Of a stretch of DNA of 18,201 nucleotides, positions 1-5,865 are shown one piece after another. This stretch comes from an uncultured Eubacteriales bacterium (lineage in GTDB: Bacteria; Bacillota; Clostridia; Oscillospirales; CAG-272). Numbering within the stretch: the stretch's first letter is position 1; each line of letters opens with the position of its first letter. A model generated the notes under the pieces. The model was not told where the DNA came from, did no database searches, and worked only from the letters and a program-made list of their open reading frames with translations. The stretch spans positions 1-18,201 of the forward strand of contig CAKXXW010000033.1 of the NCBI GenBank assembly GCA_934378145.1, written 5' to 3'. A program made the position numbers and the translations under genes.

Positions 1-106
1 ACGGATAGTGCTTTCGTCGACACAAAGTATCTCCGTCATCTCCGAATACCTGTATCCGTAATAATACTTTAACATTAAATCAACAGCATATTATTACATC
101 ACGGAA

Positions 107-559
107 ATGTCTCAAAAAGGTATGCTGCATTACGATGGGAAAAATATTGAAACATCGCGGATTCAGAAATCGGACTACAAGATGAACCGGGCCCCCGTTC
201 TCGGAAGCATCGGATGCGGTTCACCCGAGCTGACGGAAGAAAACTTTGAGGAATTTGTTGCTCTTCCGGTTGCTCTTTTTGGTGAGGGAGACTTTTTTGT
301 ACTGCGAACGCACGGACATTCCATGATAGATGCCGGTATCGATGAGGGCGATATGGTCGTTGTAAAAAAACAGAATCACGCAAATTACGGCGATATTGTT
401 GTAGCCTTGGTCGGCAATGAAACTACACTGAAAACCTATTATCCGGAAACGGAGAAAAGGATCGTGCGTCTTCATCCTGAAAATGCGAATATGAATGACA
501 TCATTGTCAAAGAATGCAGCATTCAAGGTATCGCCAAGTATGTAATCAAAAATCTTTAG
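107..559 (+). CDS. S24/LexA-like repressor-protease, N-terminus disrupted
   Basis: This 150-residue product is the C-terminal half of a LexA/phage-repressor-type protein, which normally cleaves itself when RecA signals DNA damage. Visible are a cleavage-site-like Cys37-Gly38 (usually Ala-Gly), the nucleophile in GHSM (Ser72) followed by DxGIxxGD, and the general-base Lys109 in TTLK. The helix-turn-helix half is broken. In the same frame upstream, positions 2-58 read a helix-like segment (SISVISEYL), then come two tandem stops (59-64), then a recognition-helix-like segment (NIKSTAYYYITEM) running straight into the ATG at 107. That ATG has no good Shine-Dalgarno. I infer a pseudogene remnant, although the peptidase half could still be made. 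A metalloprotease gene of the ImmA/IrrE type follows after 19 nt, the pairing seen in prophages and ICEs. Confidence 0.75.
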   Translation: MSQKGMLHYDGKNIETSRIQKSDYKMNRAPVLGSIGCGSPELTEENFEEFVALPVALFGEGDFFVLRTHGHSMIDAGIDEGDMVVVKKQNHANYGDIVVALVGNETTLKTYYPETEKRIVRLHPENANMNDIIVKECSIQGIAKYVIKNL

Positions 560-578
560 TCAGCGGGAGGAAAGACGA

Positions 579-1040
579 TTGGATTATTATCGAACCAACG
601 AAGAAATTGATGAGATCGGCGAAGGACTGATCCGAAAATATCAATACCAGACTTTTATTCAGGGAAAATCTACTGATATAGAGGACTTCATAGTAAATTT
701 TCTCGGGTATCGCATTATATATGACAAGCTTGCCGAAAAAGATGCAGGCAAAATGGCTTTTCTTGCGGACGGAAAAGGATCTCTGTGGCTTTGGCGCAAC
801 GGCATACGAGTATTTGTTACCCCTCCGGCGAAAACAATTATTGTCGATGAGTATTTGCGTCAGGAAGCCAATATAAAAAAGAGACGCTTTGCTTTGGCAC
901 ATGAAACCGGGCATATTATTATGAACAAGCTCGGTAACAATCCCATCGCTTCGGCATTTCGGAATGAGTTTGACAGAGAGCAGGAATATTCTATAAAAGA
1001 TCTTGCTGCAATGTTCAGCATCGGTGAAAGTAGCAGTTAA
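579..1040 (+). CDS. ImmA/IrrE-type zinc metalloprotease, C-terminally damaged
   Basis: The 153-residue product contains HETGH (His108, Glu109, His112), the HExxH zinc site of the ImmA/IrrE family, whose members cleave a phage or ICE repressor. The start is TTG at 579, chosen because GGGAGG lies 8 nt upstream. The end looks damaged in two ways. The usual stretch after the zinc site (EAxxFAAxLLMP and what follows) is missing, so the protein jumps from FDREQE to YSIKDLAAMF. Then the frame ends in a short tail, while the frame starting at 1015 continues with SASVKVAVNRLAL, which resembles the family's normal C-terminal helix. I read this as a deletion plus a frameshift. It lies 19 nt after the S24-like gene and probably shared its transcript. 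Protease activity is doubtful because the region supplying the third metal ligand is altered. Confidence 0.7.
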   Translation: MDYYRTNEEIDEIGEGLIRKYQYQTFIQGKSTDIEDFIVNFLGYRIIYDKLAEKDAGKMAFLADGKGSLWLWRNGIRVFVTPPAKTIIVDEYLRQEANIKKRRFALAHETGHIIMNKLGNNPIASAFRNEFDREQEYSIKDLAAMFSIGESSS

Positions 1041-1070
1041 CCGTTTGGCTTTGATTATCATATCAAACCC

Positions 1071-1108
1071 ATGCGGCAAAAAAGTGTAAATACGAATTTT
1101 TACCGCAT
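1071..1108. terminator. A/T-flanked hairpin after the ImmA-like gene
   Basis: ATGCGG (1071-1076) followed by an A-run pairs with a T-run followed by CCGCAT (1103-1108), with one C-A mismatch and a loop of about 13 nt. The hairpin lies just downstream of the protease gene. It could terminate on either strand, but no clean U-tail follows the GC arm. Confidence 0.35.
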
Positions 1109-1167
1109 CCCAATTTGAACTGTTTTCTTTGCCTACAGCGATGCAAAAACTCCGCTTTTGTAATTCT

Positions 1168-1227
1168 ATCGGAACTATTATCGGAACAATGTTCGGAACT
1201 ATATTCGGAACTATATTCGGAACTATA
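1168..1227. repeat. 12-bp tandem repeat, five copies
   Basis: Five consecutive 12-bp units occur: 1168-1179 and 1180-1191 are variants, and 1192-1203, 1204-1215 and 1216-1227 are identical (TTCGGAACTATA). On the plus strand they fall in an open frame (ATG 1141 to TGA 1273-1275, 44 codons) and encode a repeated (F/I/M)GT(I) peptide. On the minus strand they read as repeated IVPN. A perfect 12-bp inverted match joins 1179-1190 to 1246-1257, so part of the array can also form a stem. Function unknown. Confidence 0.85.
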
Positions 1228-1258
1228 CCTCCACTTCCTTCCGGTATTGTTCCGATAG

Positions 1259-1288
1259 AAAAGGACAGGTTTTGACGCCTGTCCTTTT
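1259..1288. terminator. Bidirectional intrinsic terminator
   Basis: AAAAGGACAGG (1259-1269) pairs perfectly with CCTGTCCTTTT (1278-1288) around an 8-nt loop, with T-runs on both strands. It lies 8 nt past the end of the minus-strand hydrolase gene, so it probably ends that operon. It would also stop transcription coming from the plus-strand remnants. Confidence 0.8.
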
Positions 1289-1296
1289 TGCATATT

Positions 1297-2115
1297 TCAT
1301 TTTCTTTGCTCTGCAAAATAGTGCTTTTGCGCATAGAGAAACTGCTCATCGAAGCACTCGGCGGCAATTTTGCTGACTTTCCGCCACGGGGTCAGCATAT
1401 CGAATGCGTGGTAAAGTCCCGGATAAATGTCGATTTCGGCAGGAACGCCCGCTGCGCGCAGATTTTCTATATAGGTGACTGTCTCCGCATTGAACGGCTC
1501 GGCGGTGGAAACGAAGGTATATGCCGGCGGAAGCCCGGAATAGTCTTTCCTCCTTGCCGCGGAAGCGTAGCACGGAATCTCGCCCGAAAGCCCGGCGAGA
1601 TACTTTTCCCAGCCGTAATGGTTGCGTTTTGTGTTCCAGACGGGCGCATGATTGTCTTTTGAGGTCTCGGTGTCCTCGCAATCGATCATCGGGTAAAGCG
1701 GCATCTGAAATGCAACGCTGACGCCGTCGGTGTCTTTTTCATACATACAGAGCGCCGCCGCAAGTCCTCCGCCCGCGCTTTCGCCGCCGACCATGATCTG
1801 ATCAGAACGCACGCCAAACTCTGCCGCGTGTTCTTTCAGGTAGACCAGTGCCGCATGGCAATCTTCCGGTGCCGCCGGATATGGGGCTTGCCCCGCCAGA
1901 CGGTATTCCGGAGAAACGACGACTGCACCGAACTTCTGCACAAGGTTTTTCGCACGGGACATATGCACCATACCTGCCATGCCGGTCACATATCCGCCGC
2001 CGTGAATCCACAGAACGCACGTGCGATCCGTGCTTTTGTTCTTCGGGGAAAGGATCAGCAGCTTCAACTTTCTCTCGCTCGCCGGAATGCAGATCTTTTT
2101 CGTTGTATATTTCAT
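1297..2115 (-). CDS. Alpha/beta-hydrolase of the HSL/esterase family
   Basis: This 272-residue protein is a probable cytoplasmic carboxylesterase/lipase acting on short acyl esters. It has the HGGG oxyanion-hole motif at 38-41, the nucleophile elbow GESAG (Ser113) and a C-terminal His236 in LYHAF. The acid position near 206 reads STAEPFN, where many relatives have Asp in a DPL-type motif, so Glu206 may serve as the acid. There is no signal peptide. The ATG at 2115 overlaps the stop of the YjbR-type gene by 4 nt (ATGA) and has AGGAG about 10 nt upstream, which indicates translational coupling. It is the last gene of the minus-strand cluster. The natural substrate cannot be told from sequence. 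Confidence 0.85.
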   Translation of the reverse strand: MKYTTKKICIPASERKLKLLILSPKNKSTDRTCVLWIHGGGYVTGMAGMVHMSRAKNLVQKFGAVVVSPEYRLAGQAPYPAAPEDCHAALVYLKEHAAEFGVRSDQIMVGGESAGGGLAAALCMYEKDTDGVSVAFQMPLYPMIDCEDTETSKDNHAPVWNTKRNHYGWEKYLAGLSGEIPCYASAARRKDYSGLPPAYTFVSTAEPFNAETVTYIENLRAAGVPAEIDIYPGLYHAFDMLTPWRKVSKIAAECFDEQFLYAQKHYFAEQRK

Positions 2116-2489
2116 GGCTGCCTGCTCCTGCGCGGTTTGGATTTGGTCGCCTCGTAACTGACGCCCGTGAGAAACGCAATCGTTTCGTCCGTCGCATCGG
2201 GGAGCAGAACCGAAATCCAGTGCAGCTTGTTCATATGGTACGCCGGGTAAACGCCGTCGTCTTTGCCGAATGAGCCGACCATTTCAATCGGCAATTTCAG
2301 GTTGACAACATCGACCGTTTTGTCGCTGTCAAAGCCGAATTTCCGCCGTGATACCTTCATCAGGAGCGCAAACCACTTGTGGTTGTCGGCGTGACGAAGT
2401 ACCGCAGTTTCAAAATCCTCGTCAAACGGATAGTCCGGCAACGTGCCGAATGTGCCTAGGCAGTAATCAAGGAAAGATTGTTTTATCAT
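2112..2489 (-). CDS. MmcQ/YjbR family protein
   Basis: A small protein of about 125 residues with the hallmarks of the YjbR/MmcQ (CyaY-like fold, 'double wing') family: an N-terminal helix ending in FGT, the segment WFALLMKV, VDVVNLKLP, the YPAYHMNKLHWISV core, and a C-terminal SYEATKSK. Family members are often called DNA-binding, but their biological role is poorly established. A TTG at 2495 would add two residues; I prefer the ATG at 2489, although neither has a clear Shine-Dalgarno. The gene lies only 12 nt after the upstream unknown gene and overlaps the hydrolase by 4 nt, so it is probably read as part of that operon and coupled to its neighbours. Confidence 0.8.
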   Translation of the reverse strand: MIKQSFLDYCLGTFGTLPDYPFDEDFETAVLRHADNHKWFALLMKVSRRKFGFDSDKTVDVVNLKLPIEMVGSFGKDDGVYPAYHMNKLHWISVLLPDATDETIAFLTGVSYEATKSKPRRSRQP

Positions 2490-2501
2490 AATCAATAACG
2501 C

Positions 2502-3272
2502 TTATTTTTCTATACTACGCATTTTGAAAGAGTTGTATTTATATTCAACAGGCAATGCTTCACCAACTTTATAAATACATGCTTTAGGTAACTCAAAAGG
2601 TGATTCTATATGTTCAAATCGTTTATATGGAGCAAACCATATAAAATAGTCAATGTCAGAGTTCTTAAATGCTTGTGTAAAAGATTCATCTAACATGAAC
2701 ATATGAGGTCTCCCGGATGCTATTATACCGTTTGGGGATATCGTACACGCATCTTCGAAATACGCAGATGACTCATCATATACAAAAAATATCAGCTTGT
2801 AGTTAGGATGATTCTCTCTGTATTTTGGAATTTTTATAACGTGATTCCCAATTGTTCTTTTGAAGTTCTCAAGATAGTAGGTATAATTGTGATCTTGTTC
2901 GGTAGGCAATCCTGTGTTCGCAGTAATGAATAAATTCGCATTTGGAAACATGTCCAAAATTCCGGCTTCTCGTAATTGTTTTTCAACTTGATGTTCCCTG
3001 TCATATGTTGGATTGATTATATTGCCTTTTTTCTTAAAGCCGTGATCATCAACACGCATTACTTCCATCATCAAATTGAGCTCATCACAGTAAAAATCAG
3101 GAGGAGGCACATCTTTGGCAGAAGCATCCGTCCATTTACTCCATATTTCAGGGGTTAAAATAGAAGCAACAATGTTTTCTATCTCTTCCGTTTCATGAAC
3201 AAGAAATATTTCCCTTGTATCCAATATTTGAAACCCATTTACAAGGTTAACCTCTTTTCTTGCAAATAACAT
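2502..3272 (-). CDS. Unknown protein downstream of a DUF6088 gene, possible toxin/nuclease
   Basis: I do not recognise this 256-residue protein as a named family. It is soluble, with no signal or membrane segment. A GTG at 3290 would add six residues, but ATG 3272 has AGGGAG at ideal spacing and is preferred. Around residues 64-82 it reads PPPDFYCDELNLMMEVMR followed by VDDHG, which resembles a PD-(D/E)XK nuclease core (PD, a hydrophobic strand, then E-hydrophobic-x), with Arg two residues after the Glu-Val instead of the usual Lys. Later come two beta-rich segments, YKLIFFVYDE and IDYFIWFAP. The gene follows an AbiEi-antitoxin-like gene by about 40 nt in the same direction. In typical loci the second gene is an AbiEii-type nucleotidyltransferase; this protein shows no such motif. 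Toxin or nuclease function is inference. Confidence 0.7.
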   Translation of the reverse strand: MLFARKEVNLVNGFQILDTREIFLVHETEEIENIVASILTPEIWSKWTDASAKDVPPPDFYCDELNLMMEVMRVDDHGFKKKGNIINPTYDREHQVEKQLREAGILDMFPNANLFITANTGLPTEQDHNYTYYLENFKRTIGNHVIKIPKYRENHPNYKLIFFVYDESSAYFEDACTISPNGIIASGRPHMFMLDESFTQAFKNSDIDYFIWFAPYKRFEHIESPFELPKACIYKVGEALPVEYKYNSFKMRSIEK

Positions 3273-3312
3273 TTGTCTCTCCCTTTTCACACTACACCAC
3301 AGAAAACCATGG

Positions 3313-3936
3313 CTATTTCTCTCGTTTTGCCCCTCCGCAAATCTCTTTTATAACATCATAGATCCACGATGTTGCATATTTTGCCTCTGCAAACATCGCA
3401 GTTTTTTCTTTGCCAGTTGTTACTGATGCAATTTGATTTATGATTTCGTCGGTGATGTTTTCCTTACCAAGCGCTTTTAATGCTTGAATAACAAGTGCCG
3501 TCTTATATGAAATCTTTGAAATCTCTTTGTTGGTAGTACGCTTGAATCTGATAACCGTATTTCCGTAGGTGTACTCTTTGTATGTTCCATCACTGACATA
3601 GAGCCACACCGCAGGCACTTGCGTAGAAAGACCGAGCATATTCAATGCGGTATCGCCGCATGGTACGATTGTCCATCCGAATTTTCTTGCCAATGCGTGT
3701 GCCACCATATCGGGCGAAGACTCCACATATTCGCCTAAAAATTCATTATATTCGGGGTATTCATAAACACCGAAAAGGATCCTGCGAATAAGTCCTGCTT
3801 TTTCAAGGCGAAGCAGTGCTTTGTTTGCAGCATCCGATGATGCTAAATCCTTAAAATCAGAGGTTACAAAAATTGTACCTTTGGGCGAGTTCCGGATTCT
3901 ATCTTCAATTTGGCTTATGGAAATGGTTCGTTTCAT
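3313..3936 (-). CDS. DUF6088 / AbiEi-antitoxin-like transcriptional regulator
   Basis: This 207-residue protein matches the DUF6088 type, related to AbiEi antitoxins. An N-terminal winged-helix region (SQIEDRIRNSPKGTIFVTSDF, then a basic helix ANKALLRLEKAGLIRRI) is followed by FGVYEYP and a C-terminal AbiEi-like part with CGDTALNMLGL and VWLYVSDG. Such proteins bind their own promoter and usually pair with a nucleotidyltransferase toxin. AGGTGAT lies just before the ATG, and a promoter with an 8+8 bp palindrome around its -10 box lies 20-50 nt upstream, which fits autorepression. The next gene downstream is an unrecognised protein instead of the expected AbiEii partner. Base composition is AT-rich compared with the right half of the window, consistent with transfer. 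Confidence 0.8.
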   Translation of the reverse strand: MKRTISISQIEDRIRNSPKGTIFVTSDFKDLASSDAANKALLRLEKAGLIRRILFGVYEYPEYNEFLGEYVESSPDMVAHALARKFGWTIVPCGDTALNMLGLSTQVPAVWLYVSDGTYKEYTYGNTVIRFKRTTNKEISKISYKTALVIQALKALGKENITDEIINQIASVTTGKEKTAMFAEAKYATSWIYDVIKEICGGAKREK

Positions 3937-3945
3937 ATTATCACC

Positions 3946-3985
3946 TCGTCGGATATATTATACACCAATTCCGACGAAACATCAA
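3946..3985 (-). promoter_or_regulatory. Promoter with palindromic operator for the DUF6088 operon
   Basis: Read on the minus strand, TTGATG (3985-3980) and TATAAT (3962-3957) are separated by exactly 17 bp. TCGTCGGA and TCCGACGA (3946-3953 and 3970-3977 on the plus strand) form a perfect 8-bp inverted repeat with a 16-bp centre that encloses the -10 box. The geometry is that of an operator blocking RNA polymerase, most simply by the DUF6088 protein itself. Confidence 0.8.
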
Positions 3986-4383
3986 TAGAGTTGCGATAAA
4001 TAATTGATTTTTTCAAGTCAAAAGCCTGCTGAGAAAGGATTTTGGGGGAAAGTCTCTTTGCCACACCCCTCCTGTGGAGACTCCGATTGGGGCAAAACCG
4101 TTTTCTTTGCTTACTGCACCTCAGTCTTTGCGTTGTGAAATGAGTTGACTTTCAAGCGGTTTTATGCTATACTGAAGGCAGAAAAAAGCAGTTTGTGCGA
4201 TTACCTGCGGGCTTCACGATATGACGAAAATCTATGTAGATTTCGTTGCTGACCACACCTTTGACCACTTACGGCTTCGGACTACCCGGATTCAGTGCCG
4301 CGAAGAGCACTCGAAAGCAGTCAATCCGGACGCAAAAGCCCCGAAAAGCCCGTAAAATCACGCAAAAAATCAGTATTTTAGCG
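3986..4383. other. Gene-poor stretch upstream of the tRNA fragment
   Basis: No convincing gene is visible. A good promoter lies at 4145-4173. Downstream, a bulged hairpin at 4225-4245 (CGAAAATCTA with TAGATTTCG) sits inside a possible 44-codon ORF, ATG 4221 to TAA 4353-4355. That ORF has no Shine-Dalgarno and no recognised similarity. The stretch is probably the edge of an integrated element. Confidence 0.4.
4145..4173 (+). promoter_or_regulatory. Sigma-A promoter, extended -10 (copy 1 of a paired motif)
   Basis: TTGACT (4145-4150) and TATACT (4168-4173) are separated by 17 bp, with TGC just before the -10 (extended -10). The segment TTTTATGCTATACT is identical to that of the promoter at 7179-7207. 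No clear gene lies directly downstream; a leader RNA or the remains of a lost gene are possible. Confidence 0.65.
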
Positions 4384-4427
4384 TTTGGGAGCAAGTTCAA
4401 GCAGGTTCGACTCCTGTATCCCGACCA
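4384..4427 (+). other. 3' half of a tRNA gene (Pro-like), likely attachment-site scar
   Basis: The segment fits tRNA geometry: a 7-nt anticodon loop TTTGGGA (4384-4390, UGG-like), a 5-nt anticodon-stem strand (4391-4395), a 5-nt variable loop (4396-4400), T-stem GCAGG (4401-4405), T-loop TTCGACT (4406-4412), T-stem CCTGT (4413-4417), acceptor strand ATCCCGA (4418-4424) and encoded CCA (4425-4427). The upstream bases do not pair with the anticodon stem, and no TCGGGAT acceptor strand is found, so the 5' half is missing. Such 3' fragments are typically left where an element integrates into a tRNA gene. The intact copy is not in this window. Confidence 0.65.
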
Positions 4428-4429
4428 AA

Positions 4430-4472
4430 AATCAGCCGAAAATGAGGTTTTTCGCCCCACTTTCGGCTGATT
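4430..4472. terminator. Intrinsic terminator with 12-bp stem
   Basis: AATCAGCCGAAA (4430-4441) pairs perfectly with TTTCGGCTGATT (4461-4472) around a 19-nt loop, with T-rich flanks on both strands. It sits 2 nt after the CCA of the tRNA fragment on the plus strand and 7 nt after the stop of a short minus-strand frame, so it can serve either. Confidence 0.75.
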
Positions 4473-4478
4473 TTCTGC

Positions 4479-4592
4479 TTATAATTGATGCTTTTCCACC
4501 ACTTCGGCAAATTCCCCTGACGGCAGAAATGCGACTTGTGCCATAGTTACAGCACAAGCCGCTTTCTTCTTTTCAGAAGGCTTTTTCTTTGA
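4479..4592 (-). pseudogene. Short minus-strand ORF tail, probable gene fragment
   Basis: A 37-codon open frame on the minus strand, bounded upstream by a TAG at 4595-4593, reads a lysine-rich start, then MAQVAFLPSGEFAEVVEKHQ, and ends at TAA 7 nt before a strong terminator. No Shine-Dalgarno precedes its internal ATG. The smooth amino-acid composition and the terminator just after the stop suggest the 3' end of a gene whose front was lost, perhaps when the neighbouring fragment was inserted. I do not recognise the family. Confidence 0.3.
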
Positions 4593-4598
4593 CTATAA

Positions 4599-4956
4599 TA
4601 TCTTGACTTCAAAGGAATATTTGATCGTGATGCGGAGAACCCGAAAGCGGCGCTCATGCAAAAAAAGACCGAAGCCATGTTTTCCCCGGAGGGGATCACA
4701 TTGAACTTCGGTCAGGGAGACGCACGCTATCTCGCCTTTGAACGCTCGGGCAGTATGAGCCGCAGCGCTATGCTTTCTTTTGTCCGCGCGGATATATATG
4801 AGGAGCTTTCCCGCCGGATGACGGTCGGCATGACACTTGGCGTTTGCCAATTGTCCAAGCTCTACGCCTATAACGGTCTGCTGTTTTCGAGCGGAACACG
4901 CATTGCTGTGGGACAAGGATGCGATCGTTGTCATCGACAATCCGACGGCTGTCTAA
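4599..4956 (+). pseudogene. Fragment of a phage/ICE-type protein, possibly RdRP-annotated family
   Basis: The plus frame from 4599 (with ATG at 4656) reads a coherent protein segment, including GDARYLAFERSGSMSRSA, LSFVRADIYEEL and MTLGVCQLSKLYAYNGLL. From memory this style matches a family carried by Clostridia phages and conjugative elements, often labelled RNA-dependent RNA polymerase; the name is uncertain. At about 4905 the sense shifts by one base: the next frame continues as LWDKDAIVVIDNPTAV and stops at TAA 4954-4956. The original frame stays open to 5087 but becomes unrecognisable. There is no start codon with a Shine-Dalgarno at the 5' end. I read it as a truncated, frameshifted remnant. 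A GTCACGC-GGA-GCGTGAC hairpin follows at 5008-5024. Confidence 0.5.
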
Positions 4957-5126
4957 CATTATACCGCTTTCATGTGGTACTTGTCTACCAAACGAGCATG
5001 GAAGTTTGTCACGCGGAGCGTGACAACGGCTTTTCTGATCATACCGTCCTGTTCGTCTTTTTCTTCTCCGCGATCAGTGTACCTTGAGTTTTTTCTCGCT
5101 ATTCTTACGCATAGTCACCGTCAATA

Positions 5127-5714
5127 TCAATTGCCGTCAGTCTCAACTACAAGCACCTCTTCATCGGTCAACGGTCTTACGGGATATTTGCTATGCGCTG
5201 ACAACTCATCAAGATGCTCTTTGCGTTCCGCAGAATAATGACAGATCAGAATACCCGAATAAAAGCCGAGTCCATCAAGATCTGTCAGGCCGACACTGTT
5301 TTCATCATAACAGGTAACATGAGATATATCGGCACAGGCGATATGTGCACCTGCACTCCCACCGATATATATAACACCCTTGCGGACATAATCCGTGATA
5401 GCCTTATCGAATCCCGCATCGCGTATGAGCTTCATAGTTGCAAATGTGTTCCCTCCGCTGATATAAACGGCGTCAATGTCCAGATTCAGATACGGCGTCG
5501 GATCACGGTACCCCGCCACATATATATTTTCACGAGAAAAGCCAAACCTTTCAAGGCGTGTGACATACACCCCTTTTCTGATTTTTTCTTCGGTATATCG
5601 CTCATTCGGAAAATATAAAACGCGGCAATCCTCTATCGGTTTACCGAGATTGTCGCAAATCGCCCGTGCAGACACGGAATCTCCGAAATCGCAGGAGGAT
5701 AATATAAGCTTCAT
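5127..5714 (-). CDS. Peptidase E-like (S51 / class I glutamine amidotransferase-like) protein
   Basis: This 195-residue cytoplasmic protein has the S51 layout: a Rossmann-like start (MKLILSSCDF), YISGGNTFATMKLI at 84-97, and the nucleophile elbow IGGSAGA with Ser120, followed by a His-containing ICHYSAERKEHL. S51 enzymes such as PepE cleave Asp-X dipeptides, and related proteins include cyanophycinases. It is slightly shorter than many relatives (about 210-230). The ATG at 5714 has GAGGAG about 13 nt upstream, a little far. It stands alone between mobile debris and the HTH gene and is probably transcribed from its own promoter, since a terminator at 5801-5844 separates it from the upstream gene. 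Confidence 0.8.
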   Translation of the reverse strand: MKLILSSCDFGDSVSARAICDNLGKPIEDCRVLYFPNERYTEEKIRKGVYVTRLERFGFSRENIYVAGYRDPTPYLNLDIDAVYISGGNTFATMKLIRDAGFDKAITDYVRKGVIYIGGSAGAHIACADISHVTCYDENSVGLTDLDGLGFYSGILICHYSAERKEHLDELSAHSKYPVRPLTDEEVLVVETDGN

Positions 5715-5800
5715 TTTATTTTATACACTCCTCACAAGAATTTTTCTCACGCGCGGCGGTGTTGATTTTGGCTCAAAAAGGCAAATAATACGGAAGAATC

Positions 5801-5844
5801 AAAAATGAGTCCTGTACCAAATTTAAGTGCAGCGACTCATTTTT
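5801..5844. terminator. Intrinsic terminator, bidirectional
   Basis: AAAAATGAGTC (5801-5811) pairs perfectly with GACTCATTTTT (5834-5844) around a 22-nt loop. On the minus strand it follows the HTH gene's stop by about 20 nt and ends in a T-run, so it probably terminates that gene. Confidence 0.7.
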
Positions 5845-5865
5845 GCTATTAAAGCTATATTACCT

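Noticed and set aside
1168..1227. CRISPR-like array
   Set aside because: The units abut with no spacers and are only 12 bp long; no cas gene is present.
546..1367. 273-codon minus-strand ORF over the ImmA region and tandem repeat
   Set aside because: Antisense to a recognisable gene, with its repeated IVPN merely the minus reading of the 12-bp repeat; no ribosome site seen.
4384..4427. Complete functional tRNA gene
   Set aside because: No pairing acceptor, D-arm or 5' anticodon-stem sequence is found upstream.
5008..5024. GTCACGC-GGA-GCGTGAC hairpin as a terminator
   Set aside because: No T-run follows on either strand; it is probably incidental within decayed sequence.
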